From positions 62,119,922 to 62,183,921 of the forward strand of contig NC_092860.1 in the NCBI RefSeq assembly GCF_032062135.1: a DNA stretch of 64,000 bases. The letters run 5' to 3'. Source of the stretch: Pyxicephalus adspersus. Lineage: Eukaryota > Chordata > Amphibia > Anura > Pyxicephalidae. A program made the translations under genes and the position numbers. The notes under the pieces were generated by a model. That model did no database searches, was not told where the DNA came from, and worked only from the letters and a program-made list of their open reading frames with translations. Position 1 is the stretch's first letter. Each line of letters opens with the position of its first letter. Below are positions 11,201 to 22,036 of the stretch, piece by piece.

Positions 11201-11515
11201 ACACACTGGTTAACCCTGGTGTTACTCTTTTAAGTGTGATTGTGTCACTTGTGAGTTTTTACTGTGTTTTGTCTATCACTGTGTCCCCTGTTGACCCCTC
11301 ACAGCAATTCATACTTGTCATCCTGCCACTATGGTGTCCCATACCTAATTGTCGACATACATGTGATGTGATCTATTATTCCCCTCTGTCTCTTTCCTTC
11401 TCTATCCCCCTAACACTATAAACTCTTTTTTTTTTCCTCCAACTGACATTGTCAAATGTCATTGCTGGGAAGAACACTGGAAGAACCTCTATTGACCTTC
11501 CCCTATTATTAAACC
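8268..11515. other. Intron desert of about 3.2 kb
   Basis: No long domain-bearing frame and no transposon with two ends. Small items only: a direct duplication around 9613-9660 (ctagtggcatgtcctggaa / ctagtggaatgtcctagaa), a weak tRNA-like A-box (tgtagtggttagag, 10290-10303) that could be a decayed SINE, and a GC-richer patch at 10520-10720 that gives overlapping minus-strand frames without any recognised motif. Confidence 0.4.
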
Positions 11516-11516
11516 T

Positions 11517-11690
11517 AATGGCCCTGATTTTTTAAAGCTCTCCAAGGCTGGAGAGGATACACTTTCAACAGTAAAGCTGGGTGATCCAGCAAATCTGGAA
11601 TAAATTTCCTAAGTCGTTTGCTATTTGTTAGCAAATGTTTTCAATCCTGGACCAGATCCATTCTAGATTTGCTGGATGAAAATGTGTTTT
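11517..11690. repeat. Foldback repeat, copy 1 (right arm cut)
   Basis: Left arm reads cctgattttttaaagctctcc, then gctgggtgatccagcaaatc; the middle has aaatgttttcaatcctggac. The right arm begins (ccattctagatttgctggat) but stops short. Same family as 12585-12715, 18594-18700, 22950-23865, 29888-30090, 31519-31593, 37303-37522 and 63818-64000. Confidence 0.75.
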
Positions 11691-12584
11691 TATGTTCTAA
11701 TGATGCCATGCTAATTAAATTTTAGGGGGGTGGTTATATATGTGTCCCCCACTTGCACCTACATTTCAGTTTCCTACACTTTCCCATTGCAGATAAATTG
11801 GGGTTCAAAGAGGGGGACACTGGCTGTCCTGCCCCCATCTTGCACAATGCTCCTAAAGCGTGACCAAATTTTAACATTTTATAAAGGGTGATATTTCCCC
11901 TATTATATAGGAATGTGTTTTTTTTGGGGGGGGGCAGGACCCCTCCCCTTCTTTATTTACTGCCATGTTGGTAAACCCTGAAGGGTAAATCGGCAGTCTC
12001 CTGGGTATTTTTTTATTTCACAAAAGTTTTGCGTTATCTAGGAGGCCACATCTGAAGTTAGGCTAAATTCACATTGGCAGTAAGGTTTCATTTGCTGCAT
12101 TTACCCCTTACTTTCCTCTCACCAGGAACCACTTCTGCTTGGCCTGAAAAAGCAGATTAGTTAACGCTTGTTACCAAGCCCAGGTGCCTATCACTTGCCA
12201 AATAGTCACTCAGGAGTGGTAAATTGCAGTTTTTTTTCTGCTAATGTTAACTAAGCCTATCTTGTTACACCACATTGATCACTCTATTACACTACTACAA
12301 GGGATTACACTATTAAAACATGGGACAACTAGGCAGTTTTATCAAAATACAGCACTGAACAAATGGGGCATAATACATTTGAAAAATTGGACAGGCATTA
12401 GAAAGTTGAAACAAATAGGGGGCAGGTAGAACACTGACACAATAATATGAGTTACTGGATACCTATGGCATAAACAACTGGGAGCACTAAATTTGCTGTG
12501 TCTTGCTCCACTCTCTTTTTTACCACCCGAGTAAAGCTTCCCCCCCACTCGACTGAAAAAAAATTTCTGGGGAGAACACTGAAA
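11691..12584. other. Intronic sequence between two foldback copies
   Basis: Includes a G-run (ttttttttggggggggg, about 11921-11937) and poly-T runs. No coding motif. Frames on both strands around 12244-12548 are short and lack recognisable domains. Confidence 0.4.
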
Positions 12585-12715
12585 GTCACTTGCTATTTAT
12601 TAGTAAATGTTTTCAATCCTGGACCAGATCCATTCCAGTTTTGCTGGATCAGCCAGGTTCACTAATTAAAGTGTATCTTCACCAGCCTTGGAGAGCTTTA
12701 ATACATCATGTTCTC
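12585..12715. repeat. Foldback repeat, copy 2 (left arm cut)
   Basis: Middle and right arm are present: cttgctatttattagtaaat, ttttcaatcctggaccagat, gccttggagagctttaatac. The left arm is missing, the reverse of copy 1. Confidence 0.7.
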
Positions 12716-12779
12716 CAAGTCAAGCATTTTCCAGAATAGTGTTAGCAGTTTTGATTAATGTCTTTATTGAAGCAAGTTC

Positions 12780-13440
12780 ACCTATATACTTTGTATCATG
12801 ATCTCAACCGTGGCGCTACTACAATTGGTCACTGCTTTTTTAACCAAGCTTGCTGCTCAGCAGTTCTTTCAAAGGTGCACACAAATGCTTCCACCTCATC
12901 CTGTGCAGTCATTTTCCATAGGTAGCAGTTGGGTCCCTGGGGTTCCCCTACAAAAAAAAATTGGTTCACTGTCCCTTTAAATGTGTCTTGACAGTTCAAT
13001 ACGCAGTACCACTTGTTCAGTAGTGAACAGTAAGTGAACTTCTGATCATCTGGGATCCACAAAAGGAGTTGCTCTGACCACATCTGAAATACCAAATGTG
13101 AGGGATTATCTTCAAACTGCAGGCTGGCAATAGGGCAACTCCAGGTATCAGCTTTTCTTTCTGGCTCCCATCTGTATTAAGCAAAGGTGGTGATCAAACA
13201 AAACAGCCTTCCGTCGCAGGGGTGATACCAGCAAAACAAGAGTCTTTTAAGCTAATAGAATAGCCTCATGGCTAGCAAAACAGATTGGTAAAGCTGGCTT
13301 CCAAACCACCACTTCACCTTACACAGACACAAACTCATGTAAACAGGCTCACACATTCACAGCCACTACTGCTTAGCACTAGGTGTGCTATATAGGTTTG
13401 TGAGCTTTGGGAAAACTATAAAAAAAATTTCAAAGACTGA
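12780..13440 (-). pseudogene. LTR-retroelement remnant: LTR tail plus gag N-terminus
   Basis: Minus-strand frame 13095-12829 contains KMTAQDEVEAFVCTFERTAE, which fits the capsid/SCAN-like start of vertebrate Ty3/gypsy or related gag proteins (pattern KMTxxDDVEAFLxTFE). Upstream on the same strand (13440-13100) is LTR-like leader sequence. Downstream gag, protease and pol are missing. The remnant ends near 12780 beside foldback copy 2. Confidence 0.5.
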
Positions 13441-14059
13441 AACAATGTGAGGATAAGACTAGAACCATTATACATTATTCTTTACAAGCACATGAAATTC
13501 GAAATATTTTACAGAAACACTGGCAGTTTCTTGAATCTGATTCCTATCTACGTAAATATATCAATAGAAGTCCCCAAATTGTCTTTAGTTGATCTCCATC
13601 TATTAAGGACCACTGTATGGTTTCATGTAGGGATAAATAGAAACAAACAATCAGGCACTAGAGTGGGAATGCCCATCTAAGGGAGACTTTGAAAGTGTGA
13701 TATATTACACAAGGAAATTATATTGTACTACATAAAAGCTGAATTTTATTTCAATAAGATGTACACTGCATCAACAGAAAAAAAAAATAATTCAACACAC
13801 ACAGACGTATTCATGAAACCGCTGAGCAGACACCCTCCCCTGGCAGTCAGGGTCTCATGGGACCCGCTGGTGTTCTTCCATCTGTGACATACCTGTCCTC
13901 AATTCAGGTTGCTGATCTTTTATATCTTTTATACACTGGACTCTCTTTCTTTACAACACTATTTTGAGCATAGTAACTTAAATTTTGTAGCAACACTGTG
14001 ATTTAAAAACCTTTTTTTTTATTTGGTTTACTTATTTACGCTATACTCATTTTATTCCA
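13441..14059. other. Intronic sequence, nothing recognised
   Basis: AT-rich with one GC-richer patch (cctggcagtcagggtctcatg, 13837-13857). No domain or terminal repeat identified. Confidence 0.35.
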
Positions 14060-14490
14060 TTTTCTCACTATCAATACCTTGCTTCCAATTTCTCTTTGTA
14101 TTATATTATTGTAGAATGGCCTTATTGTAATATTAGACTGCTAACTACACACACCTTGTACTATCTAGGCAGTTTTTGCGGGTTTTATCTCTGGGTGGTA
14201 ATCTCCTTTTGTAAATCTTGATACATGTGAGTAATTTCAATCTCCTATTAGTTACCCTATACCTATAATTATATTGTTTATAAAACTAAGTTGTATACCT
14301 GATTGATTCTTTATATTATTATTGTATATATTATTTAAATATTGCTGACAAAATCTTTTCATGTACATTTTTCAATACTTGATACACTATATTACCCTTC
14401 TTTATCCTTAAGCTTACACTTTGCAAACCCTGACTTACACCTGAGACACCCATGCTCTCTGGTGAAATGTGTCGGGTTAAATCTATATAT
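14060..14490 (+). repeat. Dispersed repeat ending in GTGAAATGTGTCGGGTTA, candidate Penelope-like terminal region
   Basis: Shares two landmarks with 26900-27290 and 38030-38380: an internal ACATGTGAGTAA-type block (14226-14237 here) and a final TGGTGAAAnnnGTCGGGTTA-type block (14459-14480 here). I associate the GAAACGCGTCGGG-type motif with the non-coding ends of amphibian Penelope-like elements, which fits the coding fragments of that class elsewhere in the window. The link is inference. Confidence 0.4.
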
Positions 14491-14858
14491 AAAAGCAGCA
14501 ATCCCTATTTGAATGTTTACCTATGGACTTTTTCACATTAATTTGGGCATAGCAATATGTCCCGAATAACCTGATAATAGGATACACTCTGTATAGAGCC
14601 ACCTAGTGTCAATGTACTATTGCATCATTGCACTATTGTAAGACACTGGGGAACGCATTTTTTGTTGAGTTAGATTTTTTGTTGAGTTTTTTGCTATCAC
14701 ATCCAGTTTTTACGATACAGGGTACCCTCCATTTTTGTCAAAAAACATGAAGAAATAATGAAATAATAACTTGAATGTACTGTTTATTTAAATTTCTTTT
14801 GTTCATGCAAAGAATTTATTGTTACAGTAAAACATTTGAAAATTAATCGGGTAAGCAG

Positions 14859-15535
14859 TTAAGGTAAAAATTTACACTTATAGCTTTTCCTGGAGTGTTT
14901 AGTGTTAGGACAATCCCTCCGGATGCTCCAACAATAGTCAGCCATCATATGTACATCCCATCTACCCTGATACTCTCTTTCCATGACCTTCAAATCTTCG
15001 TGGAATCGTTCACCTTGCTCATCACTGACTGCACCAAGGTTTTCCGGGAAGTTAGAAGATGGCTATGCAGAAAATGCACCTTGATGCTCATATTGCAACC
15101 AAGCATTTTGTAGCTCTCCAGGAGCTTCTGGACAATTTCTGTGCAATTATTTGCTTGTGTGTTTCTAAGAAAGTCCTTGATAATGGCTTTGAATAATAAC
15201 CAAGCATTCTTTTCAACTTTTGACATTGTCCTAATAAAATGTTCATCTTTGACTAGCTGCTGAATCTGTGGACCGTCAAACACACCGACCTTTATTTTTT
15301 CAAATGACAGGCTAGGAAATGCCAAAATGAGTCAATTGAAACAGTCTCCTTCAGTTGGCAAAGCTTTAACGAACTGCTTCATCAGATCCAGTTTCATGTG
15401 CAGAGGCGGGAATATAATATTCTTCCAAGTGGCTCATGAAGAAAGTTTGGATCACCTGGTTTTAGGGCAGATCTTGGAGGCCATTTACTTTCCACCAAAT
15501 CACAAGGGGGGATCCACACTGGAAATAAAAGTTTT
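14859..15535 (-). pseudogene. Family X: second copy, C-terminal half
   Basis: On the minus strand: KWPPRSALKPGDPNFLHEPL (about 15480-15420), PPLHMKLDLMKQFVKALPTE (about 15405-15345), KIKVGVFDGPQIQQLVKDEH, LGCNMSIKVHFLHSHL (about 15107-15060), then after one frameshift DEQGERFHEDLKVM and WDVHMMADYCWSIRRDC to a stop at 14859. The frameshift is near 15052 and fits loss of a single base. An AATAAA signal follows about 40 bases after the stop (14815-14820), so the copy keeps an authentic 3' end. It is less decayed than the plus-strand copy at 6140-7670. The N-terminal half is missing; at about 15535 it meets L1 sequence directly. Confidence 0.65.
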
Positions 15536-16687
15536 GGCCCTCTTTTCCCGAAGTGCCTGGGCGAGAGCCTTGCCACATTTGTTGGAGTATTCATAATAGT
15601 AACCCCTGCATTTGGTTAACATAAATTTAGTCTTGTAACGCAGAATTTCTCTAATACGCTCTCTAACTCCCACAATCTGTTGTTCAACTTCCACCGTGTG
15701 CTGCCGTTTATGAGTGGTCTCTAAATCATGTAATTCTGCCAGAAGCCGATTCAGATTCGCTTCCCTTTCCTTTTTGCACCTATGACCCGCCTGAATAAGC
15801 AAGCCTCGTATGTAACATTTGTGCGCTTCCCACAGATAAAGTGGATTATCCACAGAGGTAGCATTAATTAAGAAATAGGACCTGAGCTCAGTCTCCATTT
15901 TATCACGTATCTCCGGTGCATCCAACAAGGAGTCATTTAGTCTCCAGGACGAAGATTTCGGCTCAGTAGGCGAAGCCCGCACGGTCAAGGCAATCGGGGC
16001 ATGATCCGAAGTAGAAATCACACCCACGTCTGCAGATATCACTGTCGCTATTGAGGAGTGTTTGATGAGAAAAAGGTCAATTCTGGAGTAAGTTTTGTGC
16101 ATATGAGAATAGAAGGTGAAGTCTTTCTCAGTGGGGTGTAGGATACGCCAAATATCTACTAGTTGATGCCTGTGTAGGAGGCGTTTGATCTTCCTTAGGA
16201 CTGCTTCAGATATAGCTGAAGCACCCTTGGTTACATCCACCAAAGGACTGGGGGCAAAATTAAAGTCACCACCCACAATCAGTGTGCCCTCACTAAAATC
16301 TTCAATAACTTTGAGTAGAGACTCCAAAAATAATACCTGGCCATTGTTGGGAAAGTAAACATTAACAAAGGTATAGATATGTGAATCAATTGACCCCTTA
16401 ATCATAACATATCTACTCTCAGGATCAGTGTAACAGGCTAGGAGGGACCAACGAACCAATTTATGTAACAAGATACATACTCCCTTGGTTTTGGACTCAG
16501 CGGAGGTACTATGATATGACTTATCAAAATAGCGATCAGTCATTTTCTGTACATGCCCATATTTAAAGTGGGTTTCTTGTAAGAACGCCACTTGACACTA
16601 ATATCAGTACAGTTCCCGGAGAACTATGGAACGTTTAAGTGGGGAATTCAGCCCTTTTACATTGAGTGAGGTAATTTGCAATGCCAT
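15530..16687 (-). pseudogene. L1-type LINE ORF2, endonuclease part only
   Basis: The frame opens at 16687 (MALQITSLNVKGLNSP), the typical start of an L1 apurinic-like endonuclease. Two in-frame stops, TGA at 16604-16606 and TAG at 16598-16600, break it. From 16591 the frame is open for 363 codons: FLQETHFK, GGDFNFAPSP, SRIDLFLIKHS and SDHAPIALTV (the catalytic SDH block) are visible, followed by the linker YYEYSNKCGKALAQALREKR. The reverse transcriptase domain is absent: the LINE ends near 15530 against family X sequence. Endonuclease normally nicks target DNA during target-primed reverse transcription. Confidence 0.85.
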
Positions 16688-17346
16688 GGGTGGGAGGAGA
16701 GGAGGGGATTGGGTTAGACACAAAAAGAAAAAAAAAGAAAAAGAAAAGCAAAGACAAAAAATAAAACCAATAAAAAACTACGTATCAAATCATATTGGCT
16801 CCAAGATTATAAAAATTCCCTTCCAAGAAGGAGGAGCCAACCTAAGTGGGGAGGAGGTACACCACAGCGACGAGCACGTGCTCGCCAGCAGCTATAACAA
16901 CCACTGAGCACCAAAAACCCGCCAATATCCAACCCATATAAACAGTAATCAACTCTATACCCGCATAGTAACAATATCAGCTAGTAAGCACTCTCAAGTA
17001 CAGTTGCAGCGGCATATTTTCTAAACAGTGAGTGCATATAATGACTCATTTCCAGGCAACCACTAAGACATGGATCCGGATCTCCCGGGAGCCCCCCACC
17101 TATACACATGGAATGGCCCCAGAAATACCCGTCCCCACCAAATTGCCTGAGTCGGTAATAACACATGCATGTACAGCTAGCAGTAAAACTCAGGTAGCAT
17201 ATAGTATACAGCAGCAAGAATATACCCTCCAGTGCAAAATTAGCATTCAAACATAGAACAATGGCGACCTAAATAAGGCCTGCCATAATAACTATATCGC
17301 CCATATCACCAGCAGAACAATAGGCTCACATATATTGTCCCAATAC
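16688..17346 (-). other. L1 inter-ORF region
   Basis: About 660 bases between ORF1 stop and ORF2 start of the minus-strand L1. Contains a purine-rich run (16720-16770 on the plus strand, aaaagaaaaaaaaagaaaa) and no long frame on the LINE strand. Confidence 0.6.
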
Positions 17347-18495
17347 TTAAGTTTCGTTAGGGCCAACTTGTGGGCGGAACAGCGTGTCCATACAGCTCGT
17401 CAGCCGCCTGCTCGGGGTGCTCCGCGGTCTTGTGATCCTTGAGGAGGTAGAAGGGACCTCAACAGGCATGACCAGCCAGTCCAGGAGATCAATCGGTGGC
17501 AGCTGCAGAAATTCAAACAGAGCTGGTAGTTGAGAGTGTCTATGCAATGCAAAGACAGAGTCACCTTTAGTGATTACCAAGTGAAATGGATAGCCCCATC
17601 TGTAGGAAGCTTGTGCAGTACGGATAACATCCAGTAGGGGTCGCAGGACCCAACGCATTCTCAACGTGCTGCTGGAAAGATCTGGTAACAATTGTATGGG
17701 TGCCCCATCAAAGTCCATAGGACCATTCTGCCACGCTTGTCGCATTATTTCTTCTTTAATATTATAAAAGTGTACACGACATAATACATCTCCAGGCAGG
17801 GGTCTACCAACATCCCGTGGCCCATTCACCCAATGTACTCTATAGGTACATACAGTAGACCTCAGATCTGTGTTGGCAGTAGCTTCAGGAATGCCCCTAA
17901 TTCTTATGTTGTTTCTGCGATTTCTATTCTCGTTATCTTCAGTGTGCAAATATAAAGAAGTAAGATGAGACTTTATAGTGGCTGAGGAAAATTCTAACGC
18001 CAAAAGATGGGTCTCCACACTGGAGGACGTAGATTCAAGCACAGCAACTCTGGTGGTAACAGTTGTAATCTGCTGTCTAAGCCCCTCTATTTCCCTCTTA
18101 AGTGAATTCTCAATGCGAGCAGCCAACTCATTCACCATCCCTGCTAAGTCATCTTTAGAAGGAAGTTGATTCAATCTAGATTCCAAGTGCCCAGTAGAAA
18201 AGACACTTACTTGAGAATCCAAAAGAGCAGCTGTAGATGTAGAGAGTAGCACAGGAGTGAGGGGACACGAGTCTGCTGTGCAAGAAGGCTCAGAAGAAGC
18301 AGCAGGTGCATCCTCATCTGAGTCAGCGTTTCTGTGTGTTGAGTCATGCTGCGGAGCCATCTTGGATTCCCCAGCTGCTGCAGAGGGGACAGCTGCCGGA
18401 GGAAAAAACTGCTTGAGGCCACGGTGCTTCTGAGCTCTGCAAGCACCGGGTGTCTTCTGCTTATTAGGCATGTGCAGGGGGGGTCTGAAAAACAT
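17347..18495 (-). pseudogene. L1-type LINE ORF1 (RNA-binding protein)
   Basis: A 382-codon open frame. Order: basic, Pro-rich N-terminus; Ser/Ala-rich region; a coiled-coil-like stretch (LESRLNQLPSKDDLAGMVNE to about residue 185); an RRM start RNRRNNIRIRGIPE (about residue 190-205); and a C-terminal domain with DVLCRVHFYNIKEEIMRQAW. Between STVCTYRVHW and the preceding ATANTDLRS the usual RRM middle looks deleted, so the frame is open but the RRM is incomplete. In L1 this protein trimerises and coats the element RNA. The ORF lies upstream of ORF2 on the same strand, as expected. Confidence 0.8.
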
Positions 18496-18593
18496 AGAGC
18501 AGGGAGACCAGACAGGAGAAAAGCCGCAGGCTGCACGGAGCTCTCAGCAAGCACGTCCTCAAGCCACCATAGCGTGACCACGACCCCAGCAAA
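18496..18593 (-). other. L1 5' leader, short
   Basis: GC-richer sequence continuous with ORF1. It ends where foldback copy 3 begins, so the 5' UTR is either short or truncated. Confidence 0.45.
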
Positions 18594-18700
18594 TTATTTT
18601 TTAATAAATCCATTCAGGGTTTTCTGGATCACTCAAGTTCTCCCAAGATGGCTTATCTTTTCCAGTCTTGCAGAGCTGTAATACATTAGGCCCCTTGTTG
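18594..18700. repeat. Foldback repeat, copy 3 (one arm)
   Basis: aaatccattcagggttttctg then ggatcactcaagttctcccaa and ttgcagagctgtaatacatt: the right arm of the family only. The left arm is not found nearby; it may have been removed when the L1 or Tc1 neighbours were joined. Confidence 0.6.
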
Positions 18701-19445
18701 TGGAGAAACTTTGGCTCAATATTTTACCACTGCTGCAGTTCATTAAGATTTAGGATCATTTGCTAGGAGCATTTTGATTGGATTGTGGTCTAGACCTTAA
18801 TTGGGACATTGCAACACCTTGATTTTTTTTTTCTTGGCCATTCTGTTGTACATTTGCTACTCTGCTTGGGAACGTTATCTTGTTGCATCACCCCATTTTG
18901 GACAAGCTTTAGTGGACTTAATGACTAGGTCTTTTGGCTGCAAAACAAGCTCAAATCATCACCCTTTCACCACAATGCTTGACAGTTCATATGAGCTTTC
19001 GTGCCGATATGTTAAGTGCCAAAACACTGTAGAACTGTAGCACTGTTTGCCAAATCTCTCCATGTTTGTATCATCTGTCCAAAGGACATTGTTCCAGAAC
19101 TCCTGTGTTTTGTTCAGATGCAACTTTGCAAAAATAGGCTACACTGTCATGGTATTTTTTTTTAGAGAGAGGAGACTTTTTTACAGGCAACTCTTCCAAA
19201 CAAGCCATACTTGTGCAGTCTTTTTCCTATTCTACAGCCATGAACATTAAAATAAATGTAACATACAAAGGCCCGTAAAGTCTAGGATGTAGTTTTTGGG
19301 TTTTGGGGTAATTCCTTGAGCACTGGATGATCTTACCTTGAGGTAAATTTAGTATTATGCCCATTCATGGGAAGATTAGCAATTGTCCTGAGGTTATCCT
19401 TGTAATATTCCTTCTGTCTGTAAAATGAGGGACTTTAAATTGTTT
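18701..19445 (-). pseudogene. Tc1-like transposon, antisense transposase remnant
   Basis: The plus-strand text is the antisense of a Tc1-family transposase: ccattctgttgtacatttgc (18838-18857), ctgcaaaacaagctcaaatc (18938-18957), tctgtccaaaggacattgtt (19073-19092) and ccaaacaagccatacttgtg (19197-19216). These correspond to the catalytic region with KYGLFGRV upstream on the coding strand. Stops and frameshifts are frequent. The N-terminal helix-turn-helix part is cut by the CT-rich run at 19448. Confidence 0.75.
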
Positions 19446-19447
19446 AG

Positions 19448-19500
19448 TAATCTCTCTCTCTCTCCCCCCTTCTCTCTCTTTCTCTCTCTCTCTCGCTCTT
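19448..19500. repeat. CT-rich simple repeat
   Basis: Imperfect (TC)n with short C and T runs. It sits at the broken N-terminal edge of the Tc1 remnant. Confidence 0.9.
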
Positions 19501-20084
19501 GTCATTTATTTTAGATATTGTCAAGCTAAGGGGGAAAAAATATTTCACTTTTTACAGTATGTTTCTGTAACACATAACAACTGTGCAGTGACCAGCTAAT
19601 GTAAAAATCTTTTCATCATATTAAAAGAAACATTTATGGAGCTGTATACAATTACATTGATTTGGGTTGTCAAGTATTGTATGCCTGCAGAGTTCTTGCA
19701 ATTACACTCTGTAACTTGGGCTCTACACAGTCCAGACTTCCACTATACATTTTGTGGAGCAATACTACTACTAAGCAGTTCCCATTACCTCTTCTTTGAG
19801 GAAAGTGTTGGATCTCTATCTATGTTCTTTGTGCTAAAAAGCATAATTAATTGAGTTTCATTTTAAAAATTCCTTATATTTCACCTGATATTTATACATT
19901 TGCAATATCCTTGTGTCACAATATTTAAATATTATGTTATTAAATAGTATTTTGTTGGTACAAGGACTGTAGTGCATACCACGAGTAAGATAATCCTCCT
20001 TCATCTAACATCTAATAATTGGTAATGTGTGACCAAACAATTTTCACTCCAACACCTCTTTTTGCTGTGTACCTGATTCTGTAT
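19501..20084. other. Intronic sequence, nothing recognised
   Basis: AT-rich, short frames only, no transposon ends seen. Confidence 0.4.
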
Positions 20085-20170
20085 GTAATTAGCCAAAAGA
20101 TGACAATACATACATGCTTTTACATAGCAATGTAAAAGCATGTATGTATTGTCATCTTTTGGCTAATTAC
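20085..20170. repeat. Perfect inverted repeat: 41-bp arms, 4-base loop
   Basis: Left arm 20085-20125 begins gtaattagccaaaagatgac; loop agca at 20126-20129; right arm 20130-20170 is the exact reverse complement, ending gtcatcttttggctaattac. I compared the arms base by base and found no mismatch. It would fold as an 86-base RNA or DNA hairpin. Flanks do not extend the pairing. Confidence 0.95.
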
Positions 20171-20615
20171 CTCCTACTATGAAAGGGTTTTTGGGATGTA
20201 TAAAACTCAAAGCCTACCTCAAACCAACACTTGTAAGTGGACTGCTTTGTTCCTTGCTTATTGCTGAAGTTGAGCCCCCACATAGAGCAAATATTTCCAT
20301 TATAACTTGAAGAGGCATATCGTAATAGGCTTAAAGTTAAATTTCAGCAAAAACTTTACCTTTACATATCAAAACAAGCTTCTGTTTTGATAAAAACATG
20401 CTTCTGTTATGATTAAAACAATTTTCTGTTTAATGTTACAAGGAGCAGAGCAAATGTTTTTGGACTGGACTTGTCTCATACAGTCAGATTTAAAGTTCTT
20501 GAATAAATAAATGATGAAATGTGCCTACAAGACACTGTCTGCATATGTATTTACTGTGTTGCTTATGCATTCAACCTATTCAAGCTACCTATTACAATCG
20601 ACGCTAAAAATTTCT
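20171..20615. other. Intronic sequence, nothing recognised
   Basis: AT-rich sequence between the hairpin and L1 ORF1-like remnants. Contains a short duplication around 20372-20430 (aaacaagcttctgttttgat / aaacatgcttctgttatgat). Confidence 0.4.
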
Positions 20616-20619
20616 GCAG

Positions 20620-21395
20620 GGGCGGAGGGTGTGCCTAGCAAATGGTGGAATAGGCAGCATTACTCCTGAGCTTTGTCGTCCCACCAGAAGAACACTTTTT
20701 ATTCAGCACCTAGGTGCCTACCTTCCACACTTTATGGGTTTTAAAGTCCAGTCAATAGGGGCACTCTGGCGGTGGCGAGAAAGCCACAGGCAGTATCACA
20801 GGCTTCTTCAAGGCTGGTGAATGGCCCACTTGCAACAAAGCCACAAAGCCGCAGCTGTAAGTAGATCATCCATCTGGTGGTCCAGATACCGGAAGTGCCA
20901 CACTGCGATCTCCAAAAGCCCCTGTGAGGTCTCTGATCACCAGCCCCTGCATTCCTGACACTGTGAAAGATTCATCTAGCTCCATCCCTTCCCATAGGAG
21001 GAGGAGGAGGAATGGGACTGGAAGGTCCATCTACGGGCCCTATCCAAAAGACAGGAGTTTGAGCACAGCCTAGGCTGCCTAGAAGCCAGCTGAAGCAATG
21101 AATTCCAGGCAATGCAGTGATTACTCCAGCAGATAACCAACACCACTCAGTCCTTCCAAACAACATGCTCCAAGATGATGCTGAAAATCACAACCAACAA
21201 AATATCCATATCAGAGACCTACCTGAGTCTGTGCCTAATGCCTAACCCTTTACCCTAATGACTTACCCACAGCTGCATACTCCATCTTTACCAAGCTGCT
21301 TAACATACCGCCCGATGTAGACATAGAAATTGATGACAGAACTCTGGGCTCACTAAGCAAAGATCTTAAGCGCCTGAGAGATGTTATTCGCCACA
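20620..21395 (+). pseudogene. L1-type LINE ORF1 remnant, plus strand
   Basis: Plus-strand frames interrupted by stops include AENHNQQNIHIRDLPESV (about 21182-21235), matching the NRRNNIRIRGLPE start of the L1 ORF1 RRM. Downstream is DDRTLGSLSKDLKRLRDVI (about 21330-21390). Upstream sequence (20630-21160) is GC-richer and probably the ORF1 N-terminus. It ends abruptly at about 21395 where a gypsy LTR begins. It could be the 5' part of the L1 whose ORF2 remnant lies at 25745-26190. Confidence 0.5.
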
Positions 21396-21765
21396 CCTGG
21401 TAAGAGGGCCAAGAAGAACTCCTTGTTCAGGCAATCTCCTGTTGCCATTCACGTCCTTATATAAGGAAGACCAAGTGACGGATAGGGCTCATGTCATGCA
21501 GGCAACCTGATCTACAACCACAGGGAGTGCTGGAGACAAGGCAGTTCACGTGGTGTTCTCATCTCCACCAGTAGGTGGAGCACATCTGTGGAAGACTTTA
21601 GTTCTCTGAGGTAAAGGAGCAACTGGCAGAGAATCACATGACCTTGACCAGGAAGTGAGCAGAGGATGGGATCCCTGAGAAAAGTTGGTGCAGACAGCAG
21701 GGGAGTTCAAGGTGGGTGGCAATGAAGAGGGCACAGATACCCTGGTCCTGCGGGGATCTGTGACA
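21396..21765 (-). mobile_element. Ty3/gypsy 3' LTR, truncated
   Basis: On the minus strand the LTR starts TGTCACAGATCCCCGCAGGA at 21765. It is immediately preceded (21766-21780) by a purine-rich polypurine tract, aagaggaggggtac, as required for the start of a 3' LTR. The sequence matches LTRs at 24565-24862, 32490-33016 and 36002-36526 (shared caccaccagagggag, actccttgttcag). The far end is cut where L1 ORF1 sequence begins. Confidence 0.75.
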
Positions 21766-21780
21766 GTACCCCTCCTCTTA

Positions 21781-22036
21781 GGGTCTCGTCTGGGTTTGTT
21801 GGTAAATATTAGGTGAAACTTATTGGATAGAAAAGGGGGTCCTTTAAGGGGATCCAGAAATGTTCCTCAGAACACTTTCAGTTTACCAAATACTGTAAGG
21901 AGCCCCGGATGAATCTGGAGTCCAGCATCTGATTCTTCCGAGGCAGTTGGAGCAGCACCAGAAGTTACATTCTTTTTAGAGAAGCGTTTAAAAATTACCG
22001 GGTTGAGAAGAGAGACGTGAACAACATTATGAATTT
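21781..22036 (-). other. Gypsy element, 3' internal region before the LTR
   Basis: Lies between the end of the integrase frame and the polypurine tract on the minus strand. No env-like frame is present, consistent with a simple gypsy element. Confidence 0.45.

Noticed and set aside
15500..16591. Possible host endonuclease gene
   Set aside because: Clear L1 ORF2 endonuclease with ORF1 upstream on the same strand and in-frame stops near its start.
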